DNA of 64,000 nt from CAMCXE01 sp036520615. Its GTDB lineage: Bacteria > Pseudomonadota > Gammaproteobacteria > Pseudomonadales > Cellvibrionaceae. The notes beneath the pieces were generated by a model. It saw nothing but the letters and a program-made list of their open reading frames with translations, made no database searches and was not told the origin of the DNA. How positions within the stretch are numbered: the first letter of the stretch is position 1; every line of letters begins with the position of its first letter. The stretch covers positions 1-64,000 of the forward strand of contig DATDJI010000076.1 of assembly GCA_036520615.1 (NCBI GenBank). The letters run 5' to 3'. Shown here piece by piece: positions 43,317 to 52,995 of the stretch. The translations under genes and the position numbers were made by a program.

Positions 43317-45008
43317 CTATTCCTTCCCAAACCGCTCCAAAATATACCCAATCATACTTTTCGCTAATTCGTTCTCCCCAAGAAAAACCTTCTGCGCCGT
43401 CTCCTTTTCAAGAAATTCCGCCTCCTCCTCATTATGCGTACGCACGAGTGTTTCTATTTTAGGATTTAACGTGCGAGCGTTTTTTATCATTTGCCGCACA
43501 TCGAATGTATCGGGCGTGCTAACCACCAACATAGTGGCCCGGGAGATATGGGCTTGAATTAATACCGAGGGTTCAGCGGCGTCGCCAGCTACGGCGGCTA
43601 TACCGGTGGCGCGAATGCGCTCGACAATTTCCCGGTTTTGCTCTGCAACTACAAACGGAATCCCGCGTGCTAAAAGGCTGCTGCCGATACGCCGTCCCAC
43701 ACGCCCATAACCCACTAAAACAATTTGCCCTGATAAATACTGATCTTCCGTGGCCATCGGTAATGCAGCCAAAGGATCAATGGGATGCTCTAATGCCCGT
43801 GCGGTTTGGCTGTTGGCCACTAACCATTTAAGCAGTGGTTTTACTGCCGCAAATAACAGCGGGTTTAATGTGATGGATAAAAGTGCTCCGGCCACTATGA
43901 GGTTTTGGCCTTCTAATGGCAGTAATTTTAAGCTCAGCCCGAGACTTGCGAGAATAAAGGAGAATTCGCCAATTTGCGCAAGGCTGGCGGAGACATTTAA
44001 TGCCGCGCTCAGTGGGTAACGCAGAGCCAATACCAAGGCTATGGCCGCAATGGATTTGCCGATAATAATTGTGCCGACTACGGCGAGAACTCGCAGCGGT
44101 TGCTCTAATAAAACCGCCGGATTAAATAACATGCCTACGGAGACAAAAAACAACACGGCAAATGCTTCCCGTAAGGGTAAGGATTCTTCTGCCGCACGGT
44201 GGCTAAACTCCGATTCGCGCAGCACCATGCCCGCAAAAAAAGCGCCCAGTGCAAATGAAACTCCAAATAAAGCACTAGCGCCCCAGGCGATGGTGAGCGC
44301 CGCCGCAACCACACAGAGGGTAAATAATTCTCGCGAGCCGGTCCGCGTGATTTGCCACAGCAAGGCTGGAAATACCCGGCGGCCTACTACCAACATCAGT
44401 GCAACGAACGCCGATACTTTCAGTAGAGTTAAGCCCAGTGCATACACAATACTAGCGGAGGAGCCACCTTCAACTGGGTCACTTAGCCAGGCGGCCAATG
44501 GTGGAAGTAAAACCAGCACCAGCACCATGGCTAGATCTTCCACAATAAGCCAGCCTACGGCGATGCGCCCGTTCATACTTTCAAGGGAACCGCTAGCTTC
44601 CAGGGCGCGCAATAGAACAACGGTACTGGCCACGGAAAGTGCAAGCCCAAATACTAAGGCTGCGCCTAAATCCCATCCCCATGAAGTGGCAAGGAACGCA
44701 CCTAAGCCGGTGGCTACAAGTATTTGAATCAATGCCCCGGGTATGGCGACTTTGCGCACGAGCATCAGGTCTTCTATGGAAAAGTGCAGCCCTACGCCAA
44801 ACATCAATAACATCACGCCGATTTCCGCCAGCTCACCTGCAAGGTTGGTGTCGGCCACAAAACCGGGTGTAAATGGGCCGATGATGACCCCTGCGAGCAG
44901 ATAACCAACTAGTGCGGGTAATTTTAAGCGGGCTGCGATAAACCCTAGTACTAAGGCTAAACCTAGGGCGGCGGCTATAGTGGTGATCAGCGGAGTATGG
45001 TGGAGCAT
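43317..45008 (-). CDS. YbaL/KefB-type cation:proton antiporter (copy A)
   Basis: A 563-residue CPA2-family antiporter. The N-terminal two thirds hold about twelve membrane helices, with YLLAGVIIGPFTPGF and NGRIAVGWLIVEDLAMVLVL typical of the family; the C-terminal part is a TrkA-N (RCK) nucleotide-binding domain starting IVLVGYGRVGRRIG (about 423). YbaL-like proteins are predicted K+/H+ or Na+/H+ exchangers of the inner membrane. A close paralogue (45228-46934) precedes it on the same strand, about 220 bases away. Confidence 0.9.
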   Translation of the reverse strand: MLHHTPLITTIAAALGLALVLGFIAARLKLPALVGYLLAGVIIGPFTPGFVADTNLAGELAEIGVMLLMFGVGLHFSIEDLMLVRKVAIPGALIQILVATGLGAFLATSWGWDLGAALVFGLALSVASTVVLLRALEASGSLESMNGRIAVGWLIVEDLAMVLVLVLLPPLAAWLSDPVEGGSSASIVYALGLTLLKVSAFVALMLVVGRRVFPALLWQITRTGSRELFTLCVVAAALTIAWGASALFGVSFALGAFFAGMVLRESEFSHRAAEESLPLREAFAVLFFVSVGMLFNPAVLLEQPLRVLAVVGTIIIGKSIAAIALVLALRYPLSAALNVSASLAQIGEFSFILASLGLSLKLLPLEGQNLIVAGALLSITLNPLLFAAVKPLLKWLVANSQTARALEHPIDPLAALPMATEDQYLSGQIVLVGYGRVGRRIGSSLLARGIPFVVAEQNREIVERIRATGIAAVAGDAAEPSVLIQAHISRATMLVVSTPDTFDVRQMIKNARTLNPKIETLVRTHNEEEAEFLEKETAQKVFLGENELAKSMIGYILERFGKE

Positions 45009-45227
45009 CTACTGCCTCAATAAAAAGATAAATTACTGGTGTGTGCCGAAGCCAAATACCCTAACACAAGGGCGCGCGAAATGAGGTATTTGTGCATATG
45101 TAAATAGATAAAGCGGGGCTGCATTTACCCACGAGTGCGCGTTGAAACAGTGGTTTCACACTAAATGCAATTAGGTTAGGTGATTATTAGTTGTGCGTAG
45201 TTTAGATTCCCAGCAGTGAATGTTGGT

Positions 45228-46934
45228 TTAATCATCATTTTTAATTTCTACGGATTTGCCAAATCGTCTAAGTGCATGGTTTGCCATGTTTTTAGCTATT
45301 TCCCACTCGCTTACAAATATTTCACCTAAATGATCGTGCAACATTAATTCTGCTTCAGCCGGGTTGGCCGCTAATAATAAGGTTTCCACCGTGGGGTTTA
45401 GCGTTTTGGCGATGTCGATCATTTGTTTCGTTTTTAATGAATCCGGTTGCGTAATGATTAATAAACTTGCTTTATGAATGTGTGCCTGTATCAGTGTGGC
45501 AGGTTCGCAGGCGTCGCCTAATACAGCTGGAATTTCCTGCTCGCGCAATAATTCAACTAATGCGCGCTTTTGTTCGGCCACTACAAAATGTACATCGTTG
45601 CCACGCAGCCAATTGCTCACTTGGCGACCTACGCGGCCAAAGCCTACGATGACCACCTGGCCGGTTAAATAAGTTTGGTCTACATCCATAGGCAAAGCTG
45701 CCAATGGATCGTCGCGTGTTTCTAAACGGCGGGCGAGGGCGGAACGAGCGCGTATCCATGCTTGTGCAGGTTCTACAGCAGCAAATAGAAAGCTATTAAC
45801 TGAAATAGAAATAAACGCCGCGGCGAGCACTAAATTACTAGCGGCATCGCTCATTAAGCCGAGGGTTTTGCCCAGGCCAATTAAAATAAACGAAAACTCG
45901 CCAATTTGAGCAAGGCTTACGGCCACAGTTAATGCAGTATTTAATGGGTAGCGCATAATTAAAACTAAAATACTCGCCACCAGTGTTTTACCTACAACGA
46001 CTACAAACACTACAGCGAGCAGTTTAATCGGCTCGCTCATAATTACTTGTGGGTTAAATAACATACCCACGGAGACAAAAAATAACACCGAAAAAGCGTC
46101 GCGCAATGGCAGGGATTCATCGGCAGCGCGGTGGCTGTATTCGGATTCGCGCATCATCATGCCGGCAAAAAAAGCCCCCAATGCAAATGAAACATCAAAC
46201 AAAGTCGCTGCCATAAACGCGACTCCTAAAGCAGTTGCTACCACACACAAATTAAATAATTCCCGCGAGCCACTGCGGGCTACCCACCAGAGTAATTTGG
46301 GGAAAACTCTGCGGCCCACCACCAACATAAGTGCAACAAATGCCGCCACCTTACCCAGGGTTAATGCCAGCGAGAATACCCAGGGTATATCGGCAGTTTG
46401 TGCAGGATCTGGGTTAACGAAATTGGCGAATGCGGGCAGCAGCACGAGTACCAGCACCATAATGAGGTCCTCCACCACTAACCAGCCGACGGCGATGCGC
46501 CCATTCACGCTGGCCAACAGGCCTTTGGATTCCAGCGCCCGCAATAAAACCACGGTGCTCGCTACTGATAGAGCCAACCCAAAAACCAGTGCTTCGCCCA
46601 TGGGCCAATGCCAAAACCAGGCGAGGCCGACACCCATAGCCGTTGCGAGGACAATTTGTAAAATGGCACCGGGGATGGCGAGGGCTTTTACTGCGAGCAA
46701 ATCCTTGAGGGAAAAGTGCAGCCCGACGCCGAACATCAATAAAATAACCCCCACTTCAGCAAGTTCATGGGAGAGGTTTTGATCGCTAATTAAACCGGTC
46801 GCCGCCAATAGCATGCCTGCAAATAGATAGCCTACGAGAGTTGGTAGGTGTAATCGTATGGCAATAAAGCCAAATAACAGAGCAAGCCCTAGGCCGTAGG
46901 CAAGCGTGCTAATAAGTTGTACTGAGCTGTGCAT
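45228..46934 (-). CDS. YbaL/KefB-type cation:proton antiporter (copy B)
   Basis: A 568-residue paralogue of the downstream antiporter with the same plan: membrane domain (YLFAGMLLAATGLIS, NGRIAVGWLVVEDLIMVLVL) and C-terminal RCK domain (VVIVGFGRVGRQVSNWL). The RCK regions differ most, and the C-terminal tails are distinct. It is divergent from the GbsR-type regulator 275 bases away, so osmotic or ion control is plausible. The ion specificity is unknown. Confidence 0.9.
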   Translation of the reverse strand: MHSSVQLISTLAYGLGLALLFGFIAIRLHLPTLVGYLFAGMLLAATGLISDQNLSHELAEVGVILLMFGVGLHFSLKDLLAVKALAIPGAILQIVLATAMGVGLAWFWHWPMGEALVFGLALSVASTVVLLRALESKGLLASVNGRIAVGWLVVEDLIMVLVLVLLPAFANFVNPDPAQTADIPWVFSLALTLGKVAAFVALMLVVGRRVFPKLLWWVARSGSRELFNLCVVATALGVAFMAATLFDVSFALGAFFAGMMMRESEYSHRAADESLPLRDAFSVLFFVSVGMLFNPQVIMSEPIKLLAVVFVVVVGKTLVASILVLIMRYPLNTALTVAVSLAQIGEFSFILIGLGKTLGLMSDAASNLVLAAAFISISVNSFLFAAVEPAQAWIRARSALARRLETRDDPLAALPMDVDQTYLTGQVVIVGFGRVGRQVSNWLRGNDVHFVVAEQKRALVELLREQEIPAVLGDACEPATLIQAHIHKASLLIITQPDSLKTKQMIDIAKTLNPTVETLLLAANPAEAELMLHDHLGEIFVSEWEIAKNMANHALRRFGKSVEIKNDD

Positions 46935-47209
46935 GGTGTGTCCTTCAGGCTGAAGAATGAAGCTTACCTCAAAAGGGGGAGCGAGTTTCCTGCATGCTCG
47001 CTTAAAGTCGCAGCAAATCCCAGCATTAGGCGGGCCAGCTACTTATGTGCTCAGCTCATAGGTACTTTCCCAGCGCTAATAGACGTTGGGGCTTTGGCTT
47101 CATAGGTTAAATAACCAGGCATTGCCCTCATAAACGGGCTTAGCCTTCGCCTCTCGTCTATGGTATCTTTTCATTGTTTTCAAAAAGTTCGGAAATCTAA
47201 GCTGCTGTT

Positions 47210-47746
47210 ATGACGCCATTAATTCAATCCTTCGTGCTGCACTTCGGCGAAATGGGGAGCCGCTGGGGCATCAATCGCACCGTAGGCCAAATATACGCTC
47301 TACTGATGCTCAGCCAAGCGCCTCTCAATGCTGAATATATCGCCCAATCCCTAGAGATATCTCGCAGCAATGTGAGCGTAGGCTTAAAAGAATTGCAAAG
47401 CTGGCGCCTGGTCAAATTGCAGCACCAACCCGGCGATCGCAAAGAATATTATTCCCTTGCCGGTGACACCTGGGACATGGCGTTGCGGGTGATGGAAGAG
47501 CGCCGCAAACGTGAGATAGACCCAACACTTGCTATTCTTGATGCTTTGCTTAAAGAGCCAGTTGAATCCATTGATGATCAATATGCGCAATCGAAAATGC
47601 AGCAGGTACAGGAATTACTGAGTATGTTGTCGCAGTGGTCGAATGACCTTCAAAGCCTTAGCCCTGAGAGCTTACAACGATTGATGCAGCTAGGGGCAGG
47701 GGTGAACCGCTTGCTGGAGCTCAAAGATAAATTACTAGGTAAATAA
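47210..47746 (+). CDS. GbsR/MarR-type transcriptional regulator
   Basis: A 178-residue regulator of the GbsR/OpuAR group within the MarR superfamily. The winged helix runs from about residue 20: RTVGQIYALLMLSQAPLNAE, IAQSLEISRSNVSVGLKEL and the wing VKLQHQPGDRKEYY. The rest is a helical dimerisation domain. GbsR-type proteins often control osmolyte or membrane-stress genes. It is divergent from an antiporter gene, a likely target, and ends in ATAATG overlapping the DUF3820 gene. Confidence 0.87.
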   Translation: MTPLIQSFVLHFGEMGSRWGINRTVGQIYALLMLSQAPLNAEYIAQSLEISRSNVSVGLKELQSWRLVKLQHQPGDRKEYYSLAGDTWDMALRVMEERRKREIDPTLAILDALLKEPVESIDDQYAQSKMQQVQELLSMLSQWSNDLQSLSPESLQRLMQLGAGVNRLLELKDKLLGK

Positions 47747-47967
47747 TGTCTGGGCTACAAAGTGAAGCCTTGTTAGCGCTGGTGCAAGCCCAAATGCCGT
47801 TCGGTCGCTACCAAGGCCGCCGCATTGTAGATTTGCCAGAGGAATACCTGATCTGGTGGAGCCAGAAAGGATTTCCGCCCGGCGAATTAGGCGGCTTTAT
47901 GGCTTTGGCGCTGGAAATTAAACGCGAGTGTTTAGAAGGATTAATTAAGCCACTGCGGCCTTATTAA
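47746..47967 (+). CDS. DUF3820-family small protein
   Basis: A 73-residue protein of the DUF3820 family, with the signature MPFGRYQGRRIVDLPEEYLIWWSQKGFP (reported here in parts: MPFGRYQG, LPEEYLIWW, GFPPGELG). This fold resembles the PutA/QueC-neighbouring single-domain proteins and may bind nucleic acid; the function is unknown. Its ATG overlaps the stop of the GbsR-type gene, so both are on one transcript. Confidence 0.85.
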   Translation: MSGLQSEALLALVQAQMPFGRYQGRRIVDLPEEYLIWWSQKGFPPGELGGFMALALEIKRECLEGLIKPLRPY

Positions 47968-47995
47968 GCGCTGGTTTTTCTCGCATTTACGCTTA

Positions 47996-48850
47996 TTAGT
48001 CAGTCAGTGCCAATTGTTGACTGCCCTGCCAGGTATCTCCCGGAAGTAATTCAATCGGTTCGGCGACATTCGCAGCTTCAACACACAGCATATTTTGGAA
48101 TTCGTCATCAGCCATATCCGGTAAACTGGTAACTCCGGTATAGCCGGGATTCCAAACCACAACATCTTTAAACCCCTTTGCCGTTATTGCTAATGCACGC
48201 GTTTGATCGCGCCACAGCAGTGGCTGGAGAGCATGGAAATAGACTCGATCTAAAGCGTCCGCAATTGTTAGTTCATTATCAGTTTGTATTTTGCGCTGAT
48301 CCCAGGGAGTGCCATTATCCCAATATTCAAGTTCTGCTAGCCCACTTAACGTTCCTTGTCGGTAATCGCTGCTCGCAAGATAAGTATGCAGCGCACTGGT
48401 AAAGTGTATGGGCTGATCGGCGGTGTTTTTTATCTGTAATTGCAGTGTCAAAACGCCGGGAGCTATTTCAACTCTGTACCGAGCAGCAAAATTAAATGCC
48501 CAAGCCGCAAGCGTTTGTGCATTAGACCCCAGAGTAAATTCAGCACAGCTGGCGCCTGATGCTTGTACATCTAACTGCCAGAGTATATTGCGCGCGAAGC
48601 CGTGTTTGGCACCGGGACCAAACGCACCGAATTGCGGAAAAATCACCGGCACACCGCCGCGAATGGCCTTGCCCTCGCCAAATACAGCTTGGCGGCTTAA
48701 AAATAGTTGTTCACCATTTTGCACGCAGCGCCAGGATGTTAAGTGCGCGCCTTGCAGATAAATTTCGGCGCTATCGCCGCACGGGTGAATTAATTGCACA
48801 AAAGGCTGATGTGATTGGCCAGTAAGAATTGGCAAAGCTGCTGATGACAT
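47996..48850 (-). CDS. Glucose-6-phosphate 1-epimerase (hexose-6-P mutarotase)
   Basis: A 284-residue aldose-epimerase-fold protein of the YeaD type, which interconverts anomers of hexose 6-phosphates. Visible family blocks are LQGAHLTSWRC, GKAIRGGVPVIFPQFG, KHGFARNILWQL with a catalytic histidine, LQLQIKNTADQP, FTSALHTYL and FQNMLCVEAAN with a glutamate near the C-terminus. It is a single gene that converges with DUF3820. No signal peptide. Confidence 0.9.
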   Translation of the reverse strand: MSSAALPILTGQSHQPFVQLIHPCGDSAEIYLQGAHLTSWRCVQNGEQLFLSRQAVFGEGKAIRGGVPVIFPQFGAFGPGAKHGFARNILWQLDVQASGASCAEFTLGSNAQTLAAWAFNFAARYRVEIAPGVLTLQLQIKNTADQPIHFTSALHTYLASSDYRQGTLSGLAELEYWDNGTPWDQRKIQTDNELTIADALDRVYFHALQPLLWRDQTRALAITAKGFKDVVVWNPGYTGVTSLPDMADDEFQNMLCVEAANVAEPIELLPGDTWQGSQQLALTD

Positions 48851-49040
48851 GGTGACCCGCTCGAAAAACTCGAATCATACCCAGCGTGGGCAGGAGCGTC
48901 ACTAGTGAACTACATGTGCGTGGACAAACTGGTTTGGCCGAGGAGTAATAATAAGCCTGCCGCCTGTTCAACACCCAAAGCCACTTCAGAATCAGTTATG
49001 CTAATCGGCCTTTCACTCACTAATATTACGGTAGATCGCA

Positions 49041-51827
49041 ATGCAGCTACTGAGTCGCTTCTTTCGCTCCAAACCCAAAATTCTCACCCTTGAAGAACAA
49101 CTTGCCGCGCTGCCGAACAGCACCAGTGCGCAATTAAAAACGTTGTTATCAGGCGATGCTCCTGAAGCAGTAAAAGAAGCGGCCATAGGATTTTTGCCCT
49201 ATGACGAAGTGCTGCTAACCCTGGCTAAAGCGCAGTCGGGCCGCCAGCAAATGGCCGCGCGCAAACGCATCGGTGAGCTGCTGGACTCCGGCGTTTTAGC
49301 CGTTACGCAATTAATTCGCGATGTCCCACGCCAAATTGAACTGTTAGCCTTAGCCAGTTGCTCGGTTAAAGCGAGCCTGGAATTAGTTGAGCAGGTTGAA
49401 AGCTCAACCGTATTGGTGGAATTAGCCTGCAACGGCCCAACAACTCATATTCGCCAAGCCGCTGCTAATAAAATTGACGGTCGCGAAGATTTAGAGCAAT
49501 TGGCAAAAATTGCGCAAAATAAAGATAAAACCGTTTATAAAATTGCGCGTACAAAACTTGATGTCTTTAAAATTCAAGATGCGCTTGATGCTAAATACCG
49601 GCATGGCCTAGAAACATTGTGTGAAAAACTCGAAGCATTAGGCAAGCGCGAAGCAGATCATTTATACAAAGGCAAATTTCTCGCGTTTGATAATGAGTGG
49701 CTGCAAGAATCGCAAAACGGCTCGGTGCCGGCTGATGTTACTGCTCGTTATGAACGCGCTAAAGCACTTTGTCAGGAAAAAATCGCCAGCCGAGCAGAAG
49801 TAATTGCTAAAGAAGAAGAAAAAATAGCGCTCGAACAGCAGGCCCGCCAATTTGTAGAAGCCGCTCTGCACGATATGCAGAATTTACTGGCAAAACTCTA
49901 TACGGCAAGCCACATGGATGAGCTTAAGGCAATGGATGTTCCGAAAAAAATCCAAGAACTCTCTCAAGCAATTACGCTCGCTGCGCGCAATATTCATGCT
50001 GCAGAGCAGGTAAAATTATTTAATAGTTATAAAGAGCGCGCGCAAAATTTATTTGCCAGAATTTCTGAATCCGGCCCGGTTACTCAAGCATTACAGCAGT
50101 TGCAGAACGCAAGCTCGTCGGAAACTGCGCAGCAAGCAAAGCGTTATGTGCATTCAATTTTGCAAGAAGCCAAAGATTTTCAGCATGAGCAAATAGCACC
50201 TTGGTTGACGCAATCCAAAGAGCAATTTAGTGCCTGGCTGGATACACAAAAAGAAAAAGAAGACCAAGCCAAACAAATGGTAAAAGATTTAGCTGATCTA
50301 ACGCGCCGTGGTGTATGGGCGGCTGAACAGGGAATGGTGCGGCGCGCGCGCGGTATATATAAAGATTTACAAGAAAAAATCCAGCAAACTGCCGATGACT
50401 TGCCAGCTAATATCGCAAGCAAAATGGCGGATTTTGAGCAGCTTATGCATAGGCTCGGCGATTGGCATGAGTTTGCCGTCACGCCTAAAAAAGAAGATTT
50501 AATTAAACACATGCAAAGCTTAAGTGAAAGCAAACTCGCGCCTAATGACTTGGCGAGCAAAATTCATGAACTGCAGGATCAATGGAAAGAATTAAGCCGT
50601 GGTGGCCAGCAGAGCGATGAAAGCCTGTGGGAACAGTTTCAGGCGGCCTCAATACAAGCCTATACACCCTGTAAAGAATATTTCGAACAGCAAACACTTG
50701 AGCGAGAAAATAATTTAATCAAGCGCACAGGCCTGATCGCGCAACTGCAGTCTTATTTAGAAAAATACGATTGGCAAAACGCTGTTTGGAAAGACGTGGA
50801 AAAAACGCTAAAACTCGCGCGAGAAGAATGGAAAACCTATTGGCCCGTGCCGCGCAAAATGTTAAAAGAGCAACAGGCGCAGTTCGACGCATTATTGGAT
50901 CAACTCCACGGCAAAATTAAAGCCGAATATCAGGCGAATAAAACGTGGAAGGAAAAAATAATTGCTGAAGTTGCCGAGCTAAAAAATTCTGTTGATTTAG
51001 CTGCGGCTGCGGAAAAAGTAAAACAGCTGCAACAACAATGGAAATCTATTGGGCGCAGCTGGCCTAAGGATGATCAAAATCTTTGGGATGAATTTCGTAA
51101 ACATTGCGACGCGGTTTTTGAAAAACGCAAACAGCTATATGAAGAAGTAAATGCTCAGCGCGATGCTATCGTTGAAAAAGCTCACGACTATTTAAATCAA
51201 TTAAAGTCTTGGGTTGAATCCGCACCCGAAGCCATTGCTAGCGCTAAAACTCATATAGATGAAATAAAAACTCAATTTGAAGGCTTAGGAGAATTGCCGC
51301 GCAAAGCCGCGCAAGAATTGACCCAGCAATATCATCATTATTCAGAGCAAATAAAACAAGCTTTGCAAGACGCGCGGAAATTTGCCCAAGCAAAAGCCTG
51401 GAGTGACGTATTTAACCTCGCGGATATTTTGCGCCGCTACGAATGTGAGCGTTTGGCTACCAACGATAGCGTCAGCGAGCCTCAGAAATTAACAGCGGCT
51501 TGGAGTGCAATAATCCAGTGGCCTGCCGGCACTCAAGAAGTATTGACCAACCGCAAACAGCTGAGCATCGAGACCCTGCGTAACGCCAGTGCCAACGCTC
51601 AAAATACATTAGAGCTTTTATGTATCCGCGCAGAAATTCTCACTCAGAGAGAAACGCCTGAAGCTTTCAAATCTCAACGTATGGGCTACCAGGTAGAGCA
51701 GCTTAAACTTAACTTCGGCAAACGTGATGAGACCTTTGAAGGTTTAATAATTGAATGGTTAAGCGTGCCTGGCGTTGCTGATGAGGCCTATGAAGCTGCA
51801 TTACAGCGGTTTAATGCTTGTAAATAA
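49041..51827 (+). CDS. DUF349-domain protein
   Basis: A 928-residue, almost entirely helical cytoplasmic protein with repeated DUF349 units. Repeats are recognised by the W-K/pattern and the F-charged helix: LWEQFQAASIQAYTPCKEYF, WKSIGRSWPKDDQNLWDEFR and CDAVFEKRKQLYEEV. The N-terminal part resembles HEAT-like helices. DUF349 proteins have no settled function; coiled-coil and nucleic-acid roles have been suggested. ATG 49041 follows AT-rich DNA without a strong ribosome site. Confidence 0.85.
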   Translation: MQLLSRFFRSKPKILTLEEQLAALPNSTSAQLKTLLSGDAPEAVKEAAIGFLPYDEVLLTLAKAQSGRQQMAARKRIGELLDSGVLAVTQLIRDVPRQIELLALASCSVKASLELVEQVESSTVLVELACNGPTTHIRQAAANKIDGREDLEQLAKIAQNKDKTVYKIARTKLDVFKIQDALDAKYRHGLETLCEKLEALGKREADHLYKGKFLAFDNEWLQESQNGSVPADVTARYERAKALCQEKIASRAEVIAKEEEKIALEQQARQFVEAALHDMQNLLAKLYTASHMDELKAMDVPKKIQELSQAITLAARNIHAAEQVKLFNSYKERAQNLFARISESGPVTQALQQLQNASSSETAQQAKRYVHSILQEAKDFQHEQIAPWLTQSKEQFSAWLDTQKEKEDQAKQMVKDLADLTRRGVWAAEQGMVRRARGIYKDLQEKIQQTADDLPANIASKMADFEQLMHRLGDWHEFAVTPKKEDLIKHMQSLSESKLAPNDLASKIHELQDQWKELSRGGQQSDESLWEQFQAASIQAYTPCKEYFEQQTLERENNLIKRTGLIAQLQSYLEKYDWQNAVWKDVEKTLKLAREEWKTYWPVPRKMLKEQQAQFDALLDQLHGKIKAEYQANKTWKEKIIAEVAELKNSVDLAAAAEKVKQLQQQWKSIGRSWPKDDQNLWDEFRKHCDAVFEKRKQLYEEVNAQRDAIVEKAHDYLNQLKSWVESAPEAIASAKTHIDEIKTQFEGLGELPRKAAQELTQQYHHYSEQIKQALQDARKFAQAKAWSDVFNLADILRRYECERLATNDSVSEPQKLTAAWSAIIQWPAGTQEVLTNRKQLSIETLRNASANAQNTLELLCIRAEILTQRETPEAFKSQRMGYQVEQLKLNFGKRDETFEGLIIEWLSVPGVADEAYEAALQRFNACK

Positions 51828-51878
51828 AGTATAAATGGCCGTTTTGGGCGTCGAATGAGTAACTTCCTTTTTACTTCT

Positions 51879-51899
51879 CCTCCCCATTTTAAGGGGAGG
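51879..51899. other. Stem-loop downstream of the DUF349 gene
   Basis: CCTCCCC pairs with GGGGAGG around an ATTTTAA loop, in the 257-base space between the DUF349 and YceH genes. No T tract follows on either strand, so it is only a possible terminator. Confidence 0.4.
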
Positions 51900-52084
51900 G
51901 ACCTTTAGGGAAACGACTATTAATGAGCGTAAAAATTTAACTATTTCATGAAGCTAAGCCAACTTCAGCTCGAAAGTGGCGTAAATTTTTTGACCGTTGC
52001 CGAGTCTTAAACAAGTCATTTTTTTAGCCTAAACCCCATTAGTATTTCCTAGATCGTGTTTTACCCACTAGCAGGTTCTCGCCC

Positions 52085-52744
52085 TTAAATTAACCCCTCT
52101 AACAATGCCACACGCTCACTTAGTTGCTGATATTCCACTCGTAATGCCGCGATCTCCTGTTTTAGCGTCGTCAATTCGTCTACCCCGTCTTCAGCACGAT
52201 GCGTGAATTCCCCGGCAGTTGTCTGCTCTTGTTCCGTTATTTCCCCAGCAAATAAATGTGCGTACCTAGACTCGCGCTTACCCGGTTCTCGCGCAAGCTT
52301 ACAAATCAACGGCGGATTGCGCGCCATCATTTGATGTAGCGCTTTTTCAACATCAAGCACGTCATTAAAATCGTGCAAACGTTGAGTGCGTGTGCGCAGC
52401 TCCCCCGGTGTTTGCCAACCGCGCAGTAACAACACGCATACGACAGCTAGTTCTCCAGGCGACAGCTGCAATTCGCTAAATTGAGTATTACAAAAACGAT
52501 GTTGATACTTAACAACGCGACTTCCCATAGCGGAAATAGGCGAGACCAAGTGTCTTTTCACCAAATCATCTAACGTGCTTTGCACCTGAGCCTCGGTCAT
52601 CTCCATAACTGGCTCACGATTACTTTTTTGGTTACATGCCATCGTCAAGCTGTTTAACGATAAAGGGTATTGGTCGGGTGTAGTCAGGGCTTTTTCTATC
52701 AAACTGCCGATGACACGGGCTTCTTTAGGGGTCAAATCATACAT
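52085..52744 (-). CDS. YceH-family protein (DUF480)
   Basis: A 219-residue DUF480/YceH protein with two tandem winged-helix domains (about 4-85 and 90-165). Typical pieces are TPKEARVIGSLIEKALTTPDQYPLSLNSL (given in parts: ARVIGSLIEK, TTPDQYPLS), AVVCVLLLRGWQTPGELRTR and PGKRESRYAHLF. A short C-terminal coiled coil follows (LTTLKQEIAALRVEYQQL). The family is conserved in proteobacteria; its function is unknown. Confidence 0.9.
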   Translation of the reverse strand: MYDLTPKEARVIGSLIEKALTTPDQYPLSLNSLTMACNQKSNREPVMEMTEAQVQSTLDDLVKRHLVSPISAMGSRVVKYQHRFCNTQFSELQLSPGELAVVCVLLLRGWQTPGELRTRTQRLHDFNDVLDVEKALHQMMARNPPLICKLAREPGKRESRYAHLFAGEITEQEQTTAGEFTHRAEDGVDELTTLKQEIAALRVEYQQLSERVALLEGLI

Positions 52745-52995
52745 AAGGCAGTCCTAGCAGATGGGCGATCAACAGAGTAGCCTAACTGTTTCGCACTAGT
52801 AAACTGAGATATGGATTAAGAAAAAAGTCTAAGGAGCGCCTACTTACCTTGCGTTGCTGGATTAGGGTGATTATGCTTCATTGACCCTTGCCTTACCTCT
52901 TGGGGAGTCAACTGTCAGGTAATTAGAGCATGCCCGACTGCAAGCTGGCCCTAGAATCCACCTACCTGGATCGACATAACTGACTGGGAATAACT

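Noticed and set aside
43750..44727. Long plus-strand frames inside the antiporter genes
   Set aside because: They are shadows of highly hydrophobic membrane-protein genes on the minus strand.
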